Source of the DNA: Actinopolymorpha pittospori | Lineage (GTDB): Bacteria > Actinomycetota > Actinomycetes > Propionibacteriales > Actinopolymorphaceae | Direction: 5' to 3' | NCBI RefSeq assembly: GCF_014873875.1 | Contig: NZ_JADBEM010000001.1 | Coordinates: 2,418,001 to 2,482,000 of the forward strand | Length of the DNA stretch: 64,000 nt | In this document: positions 44,804-53,018 of the stretch, piece by piece | Layout of the letters: each line of letters opens with the position of its first letter | How positions within the stretch are numbered: the first letter of the stretch is position 1 | The notes under the pieces: generated by a model | Databases searched by the model: none | Told to the model about the DNA's origin: nothing | Seen by the model: only the letters and a program-made list of their open reading frames with translations | Made by a program: the position numbers and the translations under genes

Positions 44804-44924
44804 GCATGCAGCAACCGATGTAGCAGTAGCACCTGACGGCACTGGACCAGGCGACCCCCGATCATCGCCGACCGGCAGGCGAAGGCCACCGGTGGCCCGC
44901 CCAGACCTGAAAAGCGAAAGGTCG

Positions 44925-45088
44925 GCGGCCGGGCGTGGCTCCCACAGCTAATCCCACCTGGCATAGGCCCTGACCTGCGGAGATACCTGACCCGGGTCAC
45001 TGCCCGCAGGGGCGGGACAGGCTCTGGGCTCCGGCCTCCCGGACCAAGCCAGGCCACCGACCAAACCCGCCGGCCCTCCGCGCTTCGC
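44925..45088 (+). repeat. Dispersed repeat R4, copy 3
   Basis: CGTGGCTCCCACAGCTAATC, GGGACAGGCTCTGGGCTCCG, GCCTCCCGGACCAAGCCAGG, CCACCGACCAAACCCGCC. Confidence 0.65.
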
Positions 45089-45156
45089 CGCCGCGCCCGT
45101 GGTGATCCGGACAGCTAGGGTCCCAGCGTGATCAGTGATGAGGGCGAACGCCTGGC

Positions 45157-45737
45157 GTGGCGGCCGCGCAGCTTCTGGCTGAGCTGAACTGTTGCGAGAT
45201 CGCGCCGGGACTGACGGATGCGGAGTTCGATCGGGTCGAGCGCGAGTTCGGCTTGGTGTTTGCTGATGACCACCGAGCCTTCCTCGCGGCTGGGCTCCCC
45301 GTGGGCCAGCCCTGGGAGGAAGGTCAGACCTGGGAGAAGCCCTGGCCCAACTGGCGCAACGGTGACCCTGACGAACTCCGCCACCACCTCAACTGGCCGG
45401 TCGACTTTCTGTTGCAGGACGTCGACAGGGGCACTGGGGGACGGAGTGGGGCGAGAGGCCGGAGACTCCGGAGGAGGCCGTCACGACGGCGCGGCTGCAG
45501 CTGGCGTAGGTGCCGAGGATGGTGCCGGTCTACGCACACCGATTTCTGCCGGCCGATCACGGCACTTACGGTCACCCCGTCCTGTCGATGCGAGGGTGGG
45601 ACATCATCTACTACGGCACGGACCTGCTCGACTACATCAGCTATGAGTTCCGAGAACCGCGCCCAGAGCCTCCTGAAGACTGGGCGCCTCACGCGACGGT
45701 GTCGTTTTGGCGCGAGTACCTGCAACAGCCCCGCTAG
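45157..45737 (+). pseudogene. SMI1/KNR4 (SUKH) family immunity protein, broken
   Basis: GTG 45157 opens a SUKH-type frame: PGLTDAEFDRVEREFGLVFA, DDHRAFLAAGLPVG, then a Trp/Pro-rich loop and LNWPVDFLLQDV. The frame is lost near 45430-45450. The continuation (WGERPETPEEAVTTARLQLA, then VPRMVPVYAHRFLPADHGTY, GHPVLSMRGWDIIYYGTDLL, ending at 45737) lies in another frame and itself contains a TAG at 45507-45509 where CAG is expected. Two lesions make this a clear pseudogene of a classic immunity family. Confidence 0.75.
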
Positions 45738-45778
45738 GCAGACCGGCCGGATCGTCCGCTCTGGGACGGCCCGGCGTG

Positions 45779-46040
45779 ATGGCAAAGTTCCAGTGTGTGT
45801 GCGGGTACGTGATCTCGACGAGTGGTGACATACCGCACTCGTACCAGTGGGGCGCTTCTGTCCGACGTCGACTTCGAAGCGTTCTCAGGATCGGTCGACG
45901 CTGATCAGATGTATTTGCAAGCAACGGTGATGTTCCGCTGCCCCCACAGCGGTCACCTGTGGATCTACTGGAACGGCATGGACGAGCCACCTGCCATGTA
46001 CTGGCCGGAGCCGTACTGCGGTGCGTCGGACGAAGGATGA
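45779..46040 (+). pseudogene. Small zinc-ribbon-like protein, frameshifted
   Basis: ATG 45779 encodes AKFQCVCGYVISTSGDIPHS, then after YQW the frame changes. LLSDVDFEAFSGSVDADQMY, LQATVMFRCPHSGHLWIYWN and a Pro-rich end continue in another frame to 46040. The paired C-x-C and CPHSG segments suggest a zinc ribbon. A single-base change near 45850 explains the break. Confidence 0.55.
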
Positions 46041-46203
46041 CCCTTGTGCCAGTCACCCGGCGGCGCTCCACGACGGGGGAGCGGCTGCGCCGTACAGCGG
46101 AGAAGTACAGCAACCAGGCCGGCCAGAGGCACCCGATCATGATCGCTATCACCTCGCTGACCTGCGCAAACGCGTCTCGTGGATTACCGCGCCCGTTGAT
46201 GGC

Positions 46204-46704
46204 ATGGAGAGGGCCGAAGGACCGAGACGCCCCGGGGGCAGGGGACCTGCTGAGCCGAACCTTGACCAGACCGTCGCCGTCTCGATCCAGGAGCGGAGGT
46301 CGGTCCTGCGCCCCATCCCTGCGAGCGTGTTGTTCCGGCTCCAGGCCGCGCTCCCAGGTGCCATGATCACGCCGTTGTCGACAGCGTATGAGGTGAGCGC
46401 CGTGGACCTCCCACTTGTGGCCATCGACCGCAATAACTGGGTCGGTGTCTTCGACTCAGTTGCCGAGCTCACCGGGTACATCGAGTGGGTCGATGTCCTG
46501 GACGGTGAGTACCAGCTGTGGGATGCGGCCGGCCGCCGGCTCCAACTGCGCGCGACCGATGACGGCAGGATCGAGGTCGCGAGCACCTGCGACGTCGAAC
46601 ACGAAGCGCTGAGGAAGAGGTTGACCGAGTACATCAGCGCAGCAACCGCACCGCTGTCGCCGGCGACGGACCAGGACCCCCGAGACCTCTCCTCGCCGAC
46701 CTGA
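46204..46704 (+). CDS. Hypothetical protein
   Basis: Predicted 166-aa protein from ATG 46204. IPASVLFRLQAALPGAMITP, then IDRNNWVGVFDSVAELTGYI and LDGEYQLWDAAGRRLQLRAT form an alpha/beta pattern. No family recognised. The frame is open upstream over the broken zinc-ribbon gene, but that part is not coding-like. Confidence 0.45.
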   Translation: MERAEGPRRPGGRGPAEPNLDQTVAVSIQERRSVLRPIPASVLFRLQAALPGAMITPLSTAYEVSAVDLPLVAIDRNNWVGVFDSVAELTGYIEWVDVLDGEYQLWDAAGRRLQLRATDDGRIEVASTCDVEHEALRKRLTEYISAATAPLSPATDQDPRDLSSPT

Positions 46705-46869
46705 TCGAAGCGTGCCGGCCGCTTGAGTAAGTGACGTCGACCCGACCCGGCGTGGTCTCAGTTGTGGTCTCAATTCCCGCCAGTTCAAGCCCGTTCAGGA
46801 CCCACCAGAGCACCACGATCCACGCCTGAACGAGGCCTGCCAGCCACCCGCGAACAGCCTCCGTGCTGC

Positions 46870-47045
46870 TTCGTAATGCGTAGTTCCTGAGCGCGACTCC
46901 CACTGACCGGTTCACCCGACATGCGATCTGACCTGCGGAAACGCTAGCGTGTGCTAGTTGCCTGCGGAGCCGAGCAAGGCTAGGGGCCCCGGCCTCCCGG
47001 ACCAAGCCAGGCCACCGACCAAACCCGCCACCCCGCCGTTCCCGG
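46870..47045 (+). repeat. Dispersed repeat R4, copy 4
   Basis: GTAATGCGTAGTTCCTGAGC, GCGACTCCCACTGACCGGTT, GGCCTCCCGGACCAAGCCAG, GCCACCGACCAAACCCGCCA. It ends 40 bases upstream of the next gene. Confidence 0.7.
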
Positions 47046-47085
47046 TTCGGGCTCCAAACGGCTCCGGCTCTGTCATGATCACGCA

Positions 47086-47622
47086 ATGACACCGCCTCGT
47101 CGCCGCGTACCGCACTCGGCCTGGATCGCCGTCGCAGTGTTGACCGCGGTTGCCGGCTAGTCGCTGCTGTGGTTCGCCGGCCAGGTGGTGAGTGTCAGCC
47201 GAGAGCCGGGCCAGTCGAGTCGCGAGTACGTCGCGGACCAGCAGGACCAGGCAGACGGCGTGCCAATCGTCCTGCCGGTGGACCTCCCTGACGGCTACGA
47301 CTCCGGAAGCGACTACGGCAACATCAACCTCGACAAGCGCGACGAACCCTATGACACCCCGGCGACTGTCGACGGCCGCGAAGTGAGCTTCATACCCGTC
47401 GAGGGCGTCCAAGGACACGATGGGCTCCCCGCCATCCAGCTCTGCATCGAGGACGCCAACGCGAAGGACGCGGTATGCCCCAGCGACCCGCACGCCATCC
47501 ACCGACGCCACGGAGGAGCCCTGCTCACCTTCTACGCTGCCAGTGACCGTGACCATGACCTGAGCGCCTGGCAGACCGTCGAACTCACCACCGACCTCAA
47601 CAAGGTGACCTGGCTCCACTGA
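47086..47622 (+). pseudogene. Membrane-anchored hypothetical protein with in-frame TAG
   Basis: ATG 47086 opens TPPRRRVPHSAWIAVAVLTA, a basic start and hydrophobic anchor. At 47158-47160 a TAG breaks the anchor; the same frame resumes at once with SLLWFAGQVVSV and continues as a soluble extracytoplasmic domain (DGVPIVLPVDLPDGYDSGSD, AIQLCIEDANAKDAVCPSDP) to 47622. TGG to TAG (Trp to stop) is the simplest cause. A GTG at 47185 could still start a cytosolic fragment without the anchor. Confidence 0.6.
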
Positions 47623-47775
47623 AGCCCCCGCTGCCTGCTGAGACGAAGGCTCGTCACGCACCTCGAGCGCCAAAAGGATGCGGAGGAGGGACACCATCAC
47701 GCGGCTCGTTGCCGGCCCACCGGCGGGTGCGGGCGAGTAGACACGCCTGAGGAAGACTGATGGGACGACCCACCT

Positions 47776-48417
47776 CTAGATGGGTTCAAGGAACTCCTCC
47801 GCAATCCACGGCCGATTACCCCGTCTCCCGAGGTGTTGGATACTCGCCGTAAGAAGCGGGCGAGTCAGTTCTGCCGTCGACATGACATCAGATGTACCGG
47901 CCCGCGCTCGCAGCGAACGTGCGGCGAGTTCTACCAGGTCATCGGTCAAGTTCCAGCCGGTCAGGAGTCGGAGGACTGCACGAGCAAGGGACGGCCATGG
48001 ATGATCGGGGTCATCAGGTCCCAGTATGTGGACGTCGCCGTCGGACACGCATTTGAGGCGCCCGGGATGCTCGCCCATCGATCCGCGGCCGAGATGAAGG
48101 TCCCAGCCTCGTGGAGCATGTAGGTAGTTTGCTGCCATCGGGCTCGATGGGTGCACGGTTACCACGTCGCCCAGCCACAGGTCTTGGAACTGGTCAGCAG
48201 TGGCGTCCACGATCGTTCCGTCCGCGAGCCGATTCCAGCAATGCACCCAGCTCACGGTGCCATCGAGGAGTCTCAAGTAGCCCGACTGGGCTTCCCATCC
48301 GAACTCGGCTTCGAGCGCGCCCGAGACGTGTCCACATCGGCCGTCGTTTGGCCGCGCGTCGCGGAACCGTACTTCGGCGCGCAGCTCGTAGATGCGCCGC
48401 AGGACCGCAGAGTCCAT
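47776..48417 (-). CDS. Hypothetical protein with Cys-His papain-like pattern
   Basis: Predicted 213-aa protein from ATG 48417. The N-terminal half has GRCGHVSGALEAEFGW, SGYLRLLDGTVSWVHCWNRL and DGTIVDATADQF: a Cys, a His in HCWN and an Asp in the order of transglutaminase/papain-like enzymes. The C-terminal half is helical and basic. It could be a cysteine peptidase, deamidase or inactive relative. Repeat R1 lies upstream of its start. Confidence 0.55.
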   Translation of the reverse strand: MDSAVLRRIYELRAEVRFRDARPNDGRCGHVSGALEAEFGWEAQSGYLRLLDGTVSWVHCWNRLADGTIVDATADQFQDLWLGDVVTVHPSSPMAANYLHAPRGWDLHLGRGSMGEHPGRLKCVSDGDVHILGPDDPDHPWPSLARAVLRLLTGWNLTDDLVELAARSLRARAGTSDVMSTAELTRPLLTASIQHLGRRGNRPWIAEEFLEPI

Positions 48418-48544
48418 CAGATCGTCGCCTGTCGCAGTCGTCACCCGGCCAGCGTTCCAGCCGCAAGATTGAGTAGGCAACACCAATTCGGGTGGGGGCT
48501 CGACGGCACACGCTCTCGCAGGACCGTCGACGTGCCACTTGCGT

Positions 48545-48676
48545 GCCAGATGGAGCGGCCGATCATGGTCTGTCACGGCAATAATGGTCACCACCGCACG
48601 TCCGGGCCACGAGGTCGATCGACGCTCAGCCGAGCGTGGAACACGAATATGCCTTTGCAAGGCAGGGGGTGAGCCG
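48545..48676 (-). repeat. Dispersed repeat R1, copy b (uninterrupted IS110-type target)
   Basis: On the minus strand: CACCCCCTGCCTTGCAAAGG, CACGCTCGGCTGAGCGTCGA, CATGATCGGCCGCTCCATCT, GGCACGCAAGTGGCACG. TGCCTT-GCA-AAGGCA is a small perfect inverted repeat at the site where another copy is split by an IS110-family element. Confidence 0.7.
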
Positions 48677-48694
48677 GCCCGATCCATCCGTGCG

Positions 48695-49468
48695 CTACTT
48701 GAGATGTGCCGCGGGGCGGAAGCCGTGGTCGTTGGTGTCTCGGGAGTCTGGTGGGTAGCACAGGCGTTGCGCGCCGCGGCTGGTGTGGGCTGTGGAGAGC
48801 CAGGCGCCGCCACGTAGTGAACGGCAGGGGCCAGTTCCGCGAGGGCTGAGCCAGCAGGCCCGGTCGAATCTGCCGCCGGATTGGAGTCGGCTGCAGCCAC
48901 CGTTGAGCCAGCGGCGCCATTCGTCGTAATCGGTGAATGGCCGGCCGGCCGTGTCCTCGCCGCAGCGACAGACGCCTGGCCGCCAGTCGTCGCCCCAGGG
49001 GAAGGTCGAACCGGCGGGTCCTCGGGCCGCGTACTCCCACTCCGCCTCTGTCGGGAGCCGGACACCTGCCCAGGCGCAGTAGGCGGCGGCGTCATCCCAG
49101 CTGACCGAACTCACCGGCAGATTCTCGCCGCCCGGGATCGGTGCCCCGTCAGCCCAGGCGCTGTTCCACGGGCCGTGGACGGCGGCGTCGACCGGGGCGG
49201 GGTATCCGGTGGCAAGCATGAACCGGTGGTACTGGCCGATCGTCACAGGGTCGCGGTACATCCAGAAGCCGTCGAGTTCCACCTCGTGGGGGAACAGCTC
49301 GCCGATCCAGTCTGTGCCGCCGACCTGTCCGTCGAACCACCGACGGTCCCAGCCGTATCGTTCCCACAGCTGCAGCACCGCTGCGCGATCCGAGCCCATA
49401 ACGAACGACCCAGCAGGAACGAACACCGTCGCAGCACCATCGACTGGATTGGTCGCCTCGTCCAACAA
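48695..49468 (-). pseudogene. Formylglycine-generating-enzyme-like protein, 5' end interrupted by IS701-like element
   Basis: The frame encodes a 257-aa FGE-sulfatase domain: VFVPAGSFVMGSDR, VELDGFWMYRDPVTIGQYHR, ENLPVSSVSWDDAAAYCAWA, GVRLPTEAEWEYAARG and GPCRSLRGGAWLSTAHTSRG. Known relatives convert a cysteine of sulfatases to formylglycine or act as ergothioneine-type enzymes. The mobile element begins 8 bases upstream of the first TTG codon. Removal of the element and one CTAG copy opens the frame upstream to an ATG at 50974, adding about 17 residues, so the insertion probably cut the N-terminus and separated the promoter. The domain itself is complete. Confidence 0.75.
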
Positions 49469-49476
49469 GGCCCTAG

Positions 49477-50924
49477 TAGGACTTTGTCAGGTCGGGGCTG
49501 TTGATTGGATGCGGTCGAGGTTGATGGGTTGTTGGCAGGTGGGGCAGGCGCCGGCCAGGAGGGCGAGCACGATTTGCAGCTCGCGGATTACGGCATAGAG
49601 GGTCAGGCCGGCGCAGGGGCTTTTGGGTCGAGTCGGAGCATGGTGACAAAGGCTTGGGCAAGGGCAGCGAGAGTGACGTGGCGGTTCCAGCCGGTCCAGG
49701 TGCGCCCTTCGAAATGGTCCAGTCCGAGTCCGGTTTTCAGTTCGCGGTAGTCGTGTTCGATTCGCCAGCGGATCTTGGCCAGGTCGACGATGTGTTCGAT
49801 CGGAGTGTCGGTGGGCAGGTTGGTCAGCCAGTAGTCGGTGGGTTCGTCGGTGTTGTCTGGCCATTCGACCAGTGCCAGCTTCAGTCGCAGGCTTCCGTCC
49901 TCGGCGCGCGTGTTGTTGCGATTGGCGGGCCGCACCTGCACCAATGCAAACTTCGAGGCCATGTCCGCTGCCGGATTTCCTGCTGTTTTCCGGGTTCCTT
50001 GTCGCCAGCACACCTGGGAGAATGTGTCGCGACCGGCAGCCAAGGCCAGCTCGCGCAGACTCATCGGCGGAATCGGATAGCTGGGCTTGGGACGAGGGCC
50101 ACGGCCCGAATAGGCCGCGGTGACCAATTCGACGTCCCCAGGGTAGACACTGGTGTCGGCCTTGACCGCGACCACGTAGCCCAGTCCGCGTTCTTCCAAT
50201 CCCACCCGAAAATGGTGTGGCCTCGCCGTAACCGGCATCAGCGACAACTGGCAGCCGAGGAAGGCGCCACACACTGACCTGCTCATCCAACATGTCCAGC
50301 GCCAGCCGCCACTTCTCCCGGTGCGCCACGTCATCGCCCAAGCCGGCCTTGGCGCGCCGGACTCGGACCTGTTGCGCCGTCACCGGATCACCGGCGAAGC
50401 GCTCGTCCCACGACTTCGGACAATACAACCGCCAGTTACCCGCCACCGATGCCGTATCACTGACTTGGTGCAGGCTCACCCCGATCTGGCAATTACCCGT
50501 CTTGCCGAGCGTCCCGGAGTATTGCCTGGCCACACACGCCGACGCCGGCCCGTCCTTGGCGAACCCCGTATCGTCAACCACGTAGGCGATCGGGTCGATC
50601 ACCTGTGCCGCCCACTCGGCAAGATTACGCCGCACCGCGGTGAAGTCCCACGTCGAAGACGAGATGAACTGCTGCAACTGCTGGTGATCGATCCCGAGCC
50701 GGTCCGCCATGGGCTGCATCGACTTACGCCGACCGTCGATCAGCAACCCACGCAGATACAGTTCACCCTTGACCCGCTGATCGCAACGGGCAAGACAGCC
50801 AAGCATTCCCGCCGCGAACTCCGCCAACTGCGGCCTCAACACCGCGATCTCTTCAGGCGTCATACACCGACCATGTCAGACCCAGAGCAAGATCACAGAC
50901 CACGACACACCTAACGAAGTACTA
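49477..50924. mobile_element. IS701-like insertion sequence
   Basis: TAGGACTTTGTCAGGT at the left end and the complement of TAGTACTTCGTTAGGT at the right end are inverted repeats with three mismatches in 16. CTAG flanks both sides (49473-49476 and 50925-50928), as expected for the YTAR duplication of IS701 elements. Length is 1448 bp. The only gene is a frameshifted transposase. Confidence 0.85.
49603..50863 (-). pseudogene. IS701-like transposase, frameshifted
   Basis: ATG 50863 opens TPEEIAVLRPQLAEFAAGML, then YLRGLLIDGRRKSMQPMADR, IAYVVDDTGFAKDG (first Asp) and PVVADAGYGEATPF (second Asp). There the frame is lost; FRVGLEERGLGYVVAVKADT continues in another frame to KIRWRIEHDYRELKTGLGLD (Glu) and a stop at 49603. 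One extra base in an AAAA run at 50209-50212 explains the change. The element is probably immobile unless the frameshift is programmed or a sequencing error. Confidence 0.85.
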
Positions 50925-50928
50925 CTAG

Positions 50929-51225
50929 CGGTTGTCTCTGGACGATCCGGTACGCGGTCAGCCACGACGACCATGGTCCACTGACAGTTGTGCGGGCGGC
51001 CGGCATCTCGACCACACCTGGACCATCACGCCAGATCGGGAACTTCAACCCTCGCCAGCACGTACATCGAGACAAACCAGCGTCCCTCGCCGGCTCGGCG
51101 TCGGCACGTGCCTTGAGCTCGAAGTGGCGCTCGCTGAGGGCGGTTTCGACTCGCGAGCAGACCGGTGGTGGCGGCTGAGGGCCGATGGAACGCATCTCGC
51201 CGGCCGAGCGACTCACCGACTGGCG
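50929..51225. other. Non-coding or former 5' region of the FGE-like gene
   Basis: No independent gene is supported. The minus strand from 50974 to 50929 is probably the displaced beginning of the FGE-like frame; its promoter would lie beyond. Confidence 0.4.
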
Positions 51226-51816
51226 CTAGTTCGTCGGCGTGGAGTCGCTTGGCAGATGTGAGTAGAGCGCCATGTCATGCCACCCGTCGTCGTGAAGCGT
51301 GCTCGATCGGCAAACTCCCTCGAAAACGAAGCCTGCGCCAACCGCGACCAAGCCCGAGATTTCGTTCTGCGTCGAGTGCATGAGCCGAACACGTTGGATG
51401 CCTACATCGTGCGCCCAACGTGTCGCTGCGGCCGTTGCGCGAGTGGCAGCCCGTTGTCGACGACCAGTAGGCGCGACCCAATAGGTCACCTCCCCAGTGC
51501 CGCGGCGGGGTGAGAAGTGGACCGCAACGCTCCCGATTGGCGTGTCCTGCGGCGAGTGGATGATCACCCAACTGGCGCAGGTCTCGGCGACCCAAGCGGC
51601 TTGATCGGCCGCGATCCATTCCTCGGCTTCGCTGATCGACCCGCACCCTCGGAAGTACCAATGCTCGATGTCACGGTTCGAGAACGCTTCCAGCACGAAC
51701 GCTGCGTCACTCTTCAACCACGGCCTTAGGGACAGATTCTCATCCACGGGTATCGAAGGCTGCGGCTGCGAGCCGATGGCACCCGCAGGTAGGACACTCG
51801 GTACTAGTCGAGGCAT
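51226..51816 (-). CDS. GNAT-family N-acetyltransferase (RimJ/RimL-like)
   Basis: Predicted up to 196 aa. ENLSLRPWLKSDAAFVLEAF, then ISEAEEWIAADQAAWV, PIGSVAVHFSPRRGTGEVTY, WVAPTGRRQRAATRATAAAT (acetyl-CoA-binding region) and VGAGFVFEGVCRSS fit RimJ/RimL-type enzymes, which acetylate protein or small-molecule amines. In the CoA loop, GRRQRAATRAT differs from the usual GRGxxT. The first 20 residues may not be translated; a GTG near VDENLSL is an alternative start. Confidence 0.75.
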   Translation of the reverse strand: MPRLVPSVLPAGAIGSQPQPSIPVDENLSLRPWLKSDAAFVLEAFSNRDIEHWYFRGCGSISEAEEWIAADQAAWVAETCASWVIIHSPQDTPIGSVAVHFSPRRGTGEVTYWVAPTGRRQRAATRATAAATRWAHDVGIQRVRLMHSTQNEISGLVAVGAGFVFEGVCRSSTLHDDGWHDMALYSHLPSDSTPTN

Positions 51817-52041
51817 CTACGCGAAGCCCTCCCGCATCGGAACCGAGCCGCTACCCGCACAGAGTGCCCGACACTTGTAGTGAGCGGCAGTCGGGTGCCC
51901 ATCATGCAAGCCTGTGTAGTCCTCGACCCTCCGGCGGGCCGACGTGAACCCCCGCAGGTTGGAACTCGTCGCACCATCGCCGAGATTCCCGTCCGACAGC
52001 TTGCCATGCACCAGCATCTCCTCGGTCGGTTCATCGGACAA
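51817..52041 (-). CDS. Doubtful small ORF upstream of the acetyltransferase
   Basis: 74-codon frame (MSDEPTEEMLVHGKLSDGNL) whose TAG stop directly abuts the ATG of the acetyltransferase frame. The opening resembles a real protein start but later residues look random. It may be a shifted remnant of a larger gene. Confidence 0.25.
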   Translation of the reverse strand: MSDEPTEEMLVHGKLSDGNLGDGATSSNLRGFTSARRRVEDYTGLHDGHPTAAHYKCRALCAGSGSVPMREGFA

Positions 52042-52200
52042 CCACCAAAGACCCTAGCCGTGTCCCGGTCAGGTCAGCGAGGTGGTTTGGCCGGCCACAC
52101 TCGATCGAGATGGCCATTCACCGGCCGTTCGCCCCTTGGCGTATGGCCGAGGATGGTCCGGTTCCATCGGCGTCGGGTGGGCGACCTTGTTATCCGTAGA

Positions 52201-52308
52201 GACGGGCACCGCGAACGCGACCTGCTGGTTCGCGCTCCCGAGTCGTCGACCAGGTGCTCATCGTCGCCTCGTGTTGCATCTCGGGGGGGTCATGTTGGGG
52301 TCAGCCTG
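52201..52308 (+). repeat. Dispersed repeat R2, copy 4
   Basis: GACGGGCACCGCGAACGCGA, GTCGTCGACCAGGTGCTCAT, CGTCGCCTCGTGTTGCATCT. The divergence is higher than in copies 1 and 3. Confidence 0.55.
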
Positions 52309-52366
52309 AACCGCGTCCGTGTCGGGAGGGGGTCACCTTGGGGCCGGGGAGCCTCATCGCGGTCCA

Positions 52367-52741
52367 CTACAGTCCGCCGATCGGTGCGATCAGCACCTCC
52401 TCTGCTGGGCAGACCCACACCGCCTGCCGGTCGCGGGTGGAGACGATGAGTGGATGGCGGTGATGCGGGCACGGCGGCCAGTTTGTTGGTGCCCACCGTC
52501 CCTCGATCGCGATTTCTTGAACTTGATCAGCGATCATCGCGACGCGCTCGAACTCGGGTGCGGAACGGTCTACCCAGATCCCGGTAGCGCCGAGGCCTTC
52601 AGGGGCCAACACCATCGCCTCGTCGGGATCCGGGTTACTCGACGGGCCTGTCCAGCCGTCCGCGAGACGAGGCAACCTGATGCCAGGACTCCGGAGATCG
52701 CGTTGCACCGGCTCCAGCGCCTGCCGCAGCACCTCGTCCAT
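52367..52741 (-). CDS. Hypothetical protein
   Basis: Predicted 124-aa protein. VAMIADQVQEIAIEGRWAPT, NWPPCPHHRHPLIVSTRDRQ and AVWVCPAEEVLIAPIGGL: a CPHH pair and a final VCP suggest a metal-binding or structural motif shared by small actinomycete proteins with WP-x-CP-x-HP. Function unknown. It lies 90 bases left of the outer IS110-family element and is divergent from it. Confidence 0.55.
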   Translation of the reverse strand: MDEVLRQALEPVQRDLRSPGIRLPRLADGWTGPSSNPDPDEAMVLAPEGLGATGIWVDRSAPEFERVAMIADQVQEIAIEGRWAPTNWPPCPHHRHPLIVSTRDRQAVWVCPAEEVLIAPIGGL

Positions 52742-52860
52742 CGAGTCAGCATCGCAGGTCGGCCGACGCCAGGAGAAGGCTCGGGGTGTTGCGCTCCGAA
52801 TCGACTGACGATGGGGCCACGAGTAGCCCTGCCTAATGGGGGTTATCGGGTCAGCCGCTG

Positions 52861-53018
52861 GCAGACTCGGTGATCTGGTAGCGGCCGTTGGGTGAGCACT
52901 CCCTCTGCCTGGCAGTGGATGCCTGTTGCAAGACCGTGCCCTCGGTGGTCGCGAGGAGGATGGACAGCTGATGGGGTGTCGTGCCCGCTGGCTTTTTGCG
53001 TGAGCACTGTTCCATTAG
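52861..53018 (+). ncRNA. Bridge RNA locus of the outer IS110-family element (interrupted)
   Basis: Within the left-end leader I see four guide-like segments in the order known for IS110 bridge RNAs. CTCTGCCT (52903-52910) resembles the left target CCCTGCCT. TTGCAAG (52927-52933) is the complement of the right target CTTGCAA. ATGGGGTGTC (52972-52981) equals the right end of the element at 57431-57440. CCATTAG (53012-53018) is the complement of its left end CTAATGG. The IS1380 element is inserted directly after the last segment, so a normal RNA could not be made through to the transposase gene. Confidence 0.65.

Noticed and set aside
43190..47045. CRISPR array suggested by repeated blocks
   Set aside because: The R4 units are about 160 bp, differ from one another, are 0.7-2 kb apart with genes between, and have no short regular spacers or cas genes.
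14206..47045. Integron cassette array
   Set aside because: Not accepted as such: no integron integrase, genes point both ways and the repeats do not show clear attC core sites. Kept only as a cassette-like observation.
50209..50212. Programmed frameshift in the IS701-like transposase
   Set aside because: The AAAA run is short and no stimulating structure or A-rich slippery heptamer is seen; a simple one-base insertion is more likely.
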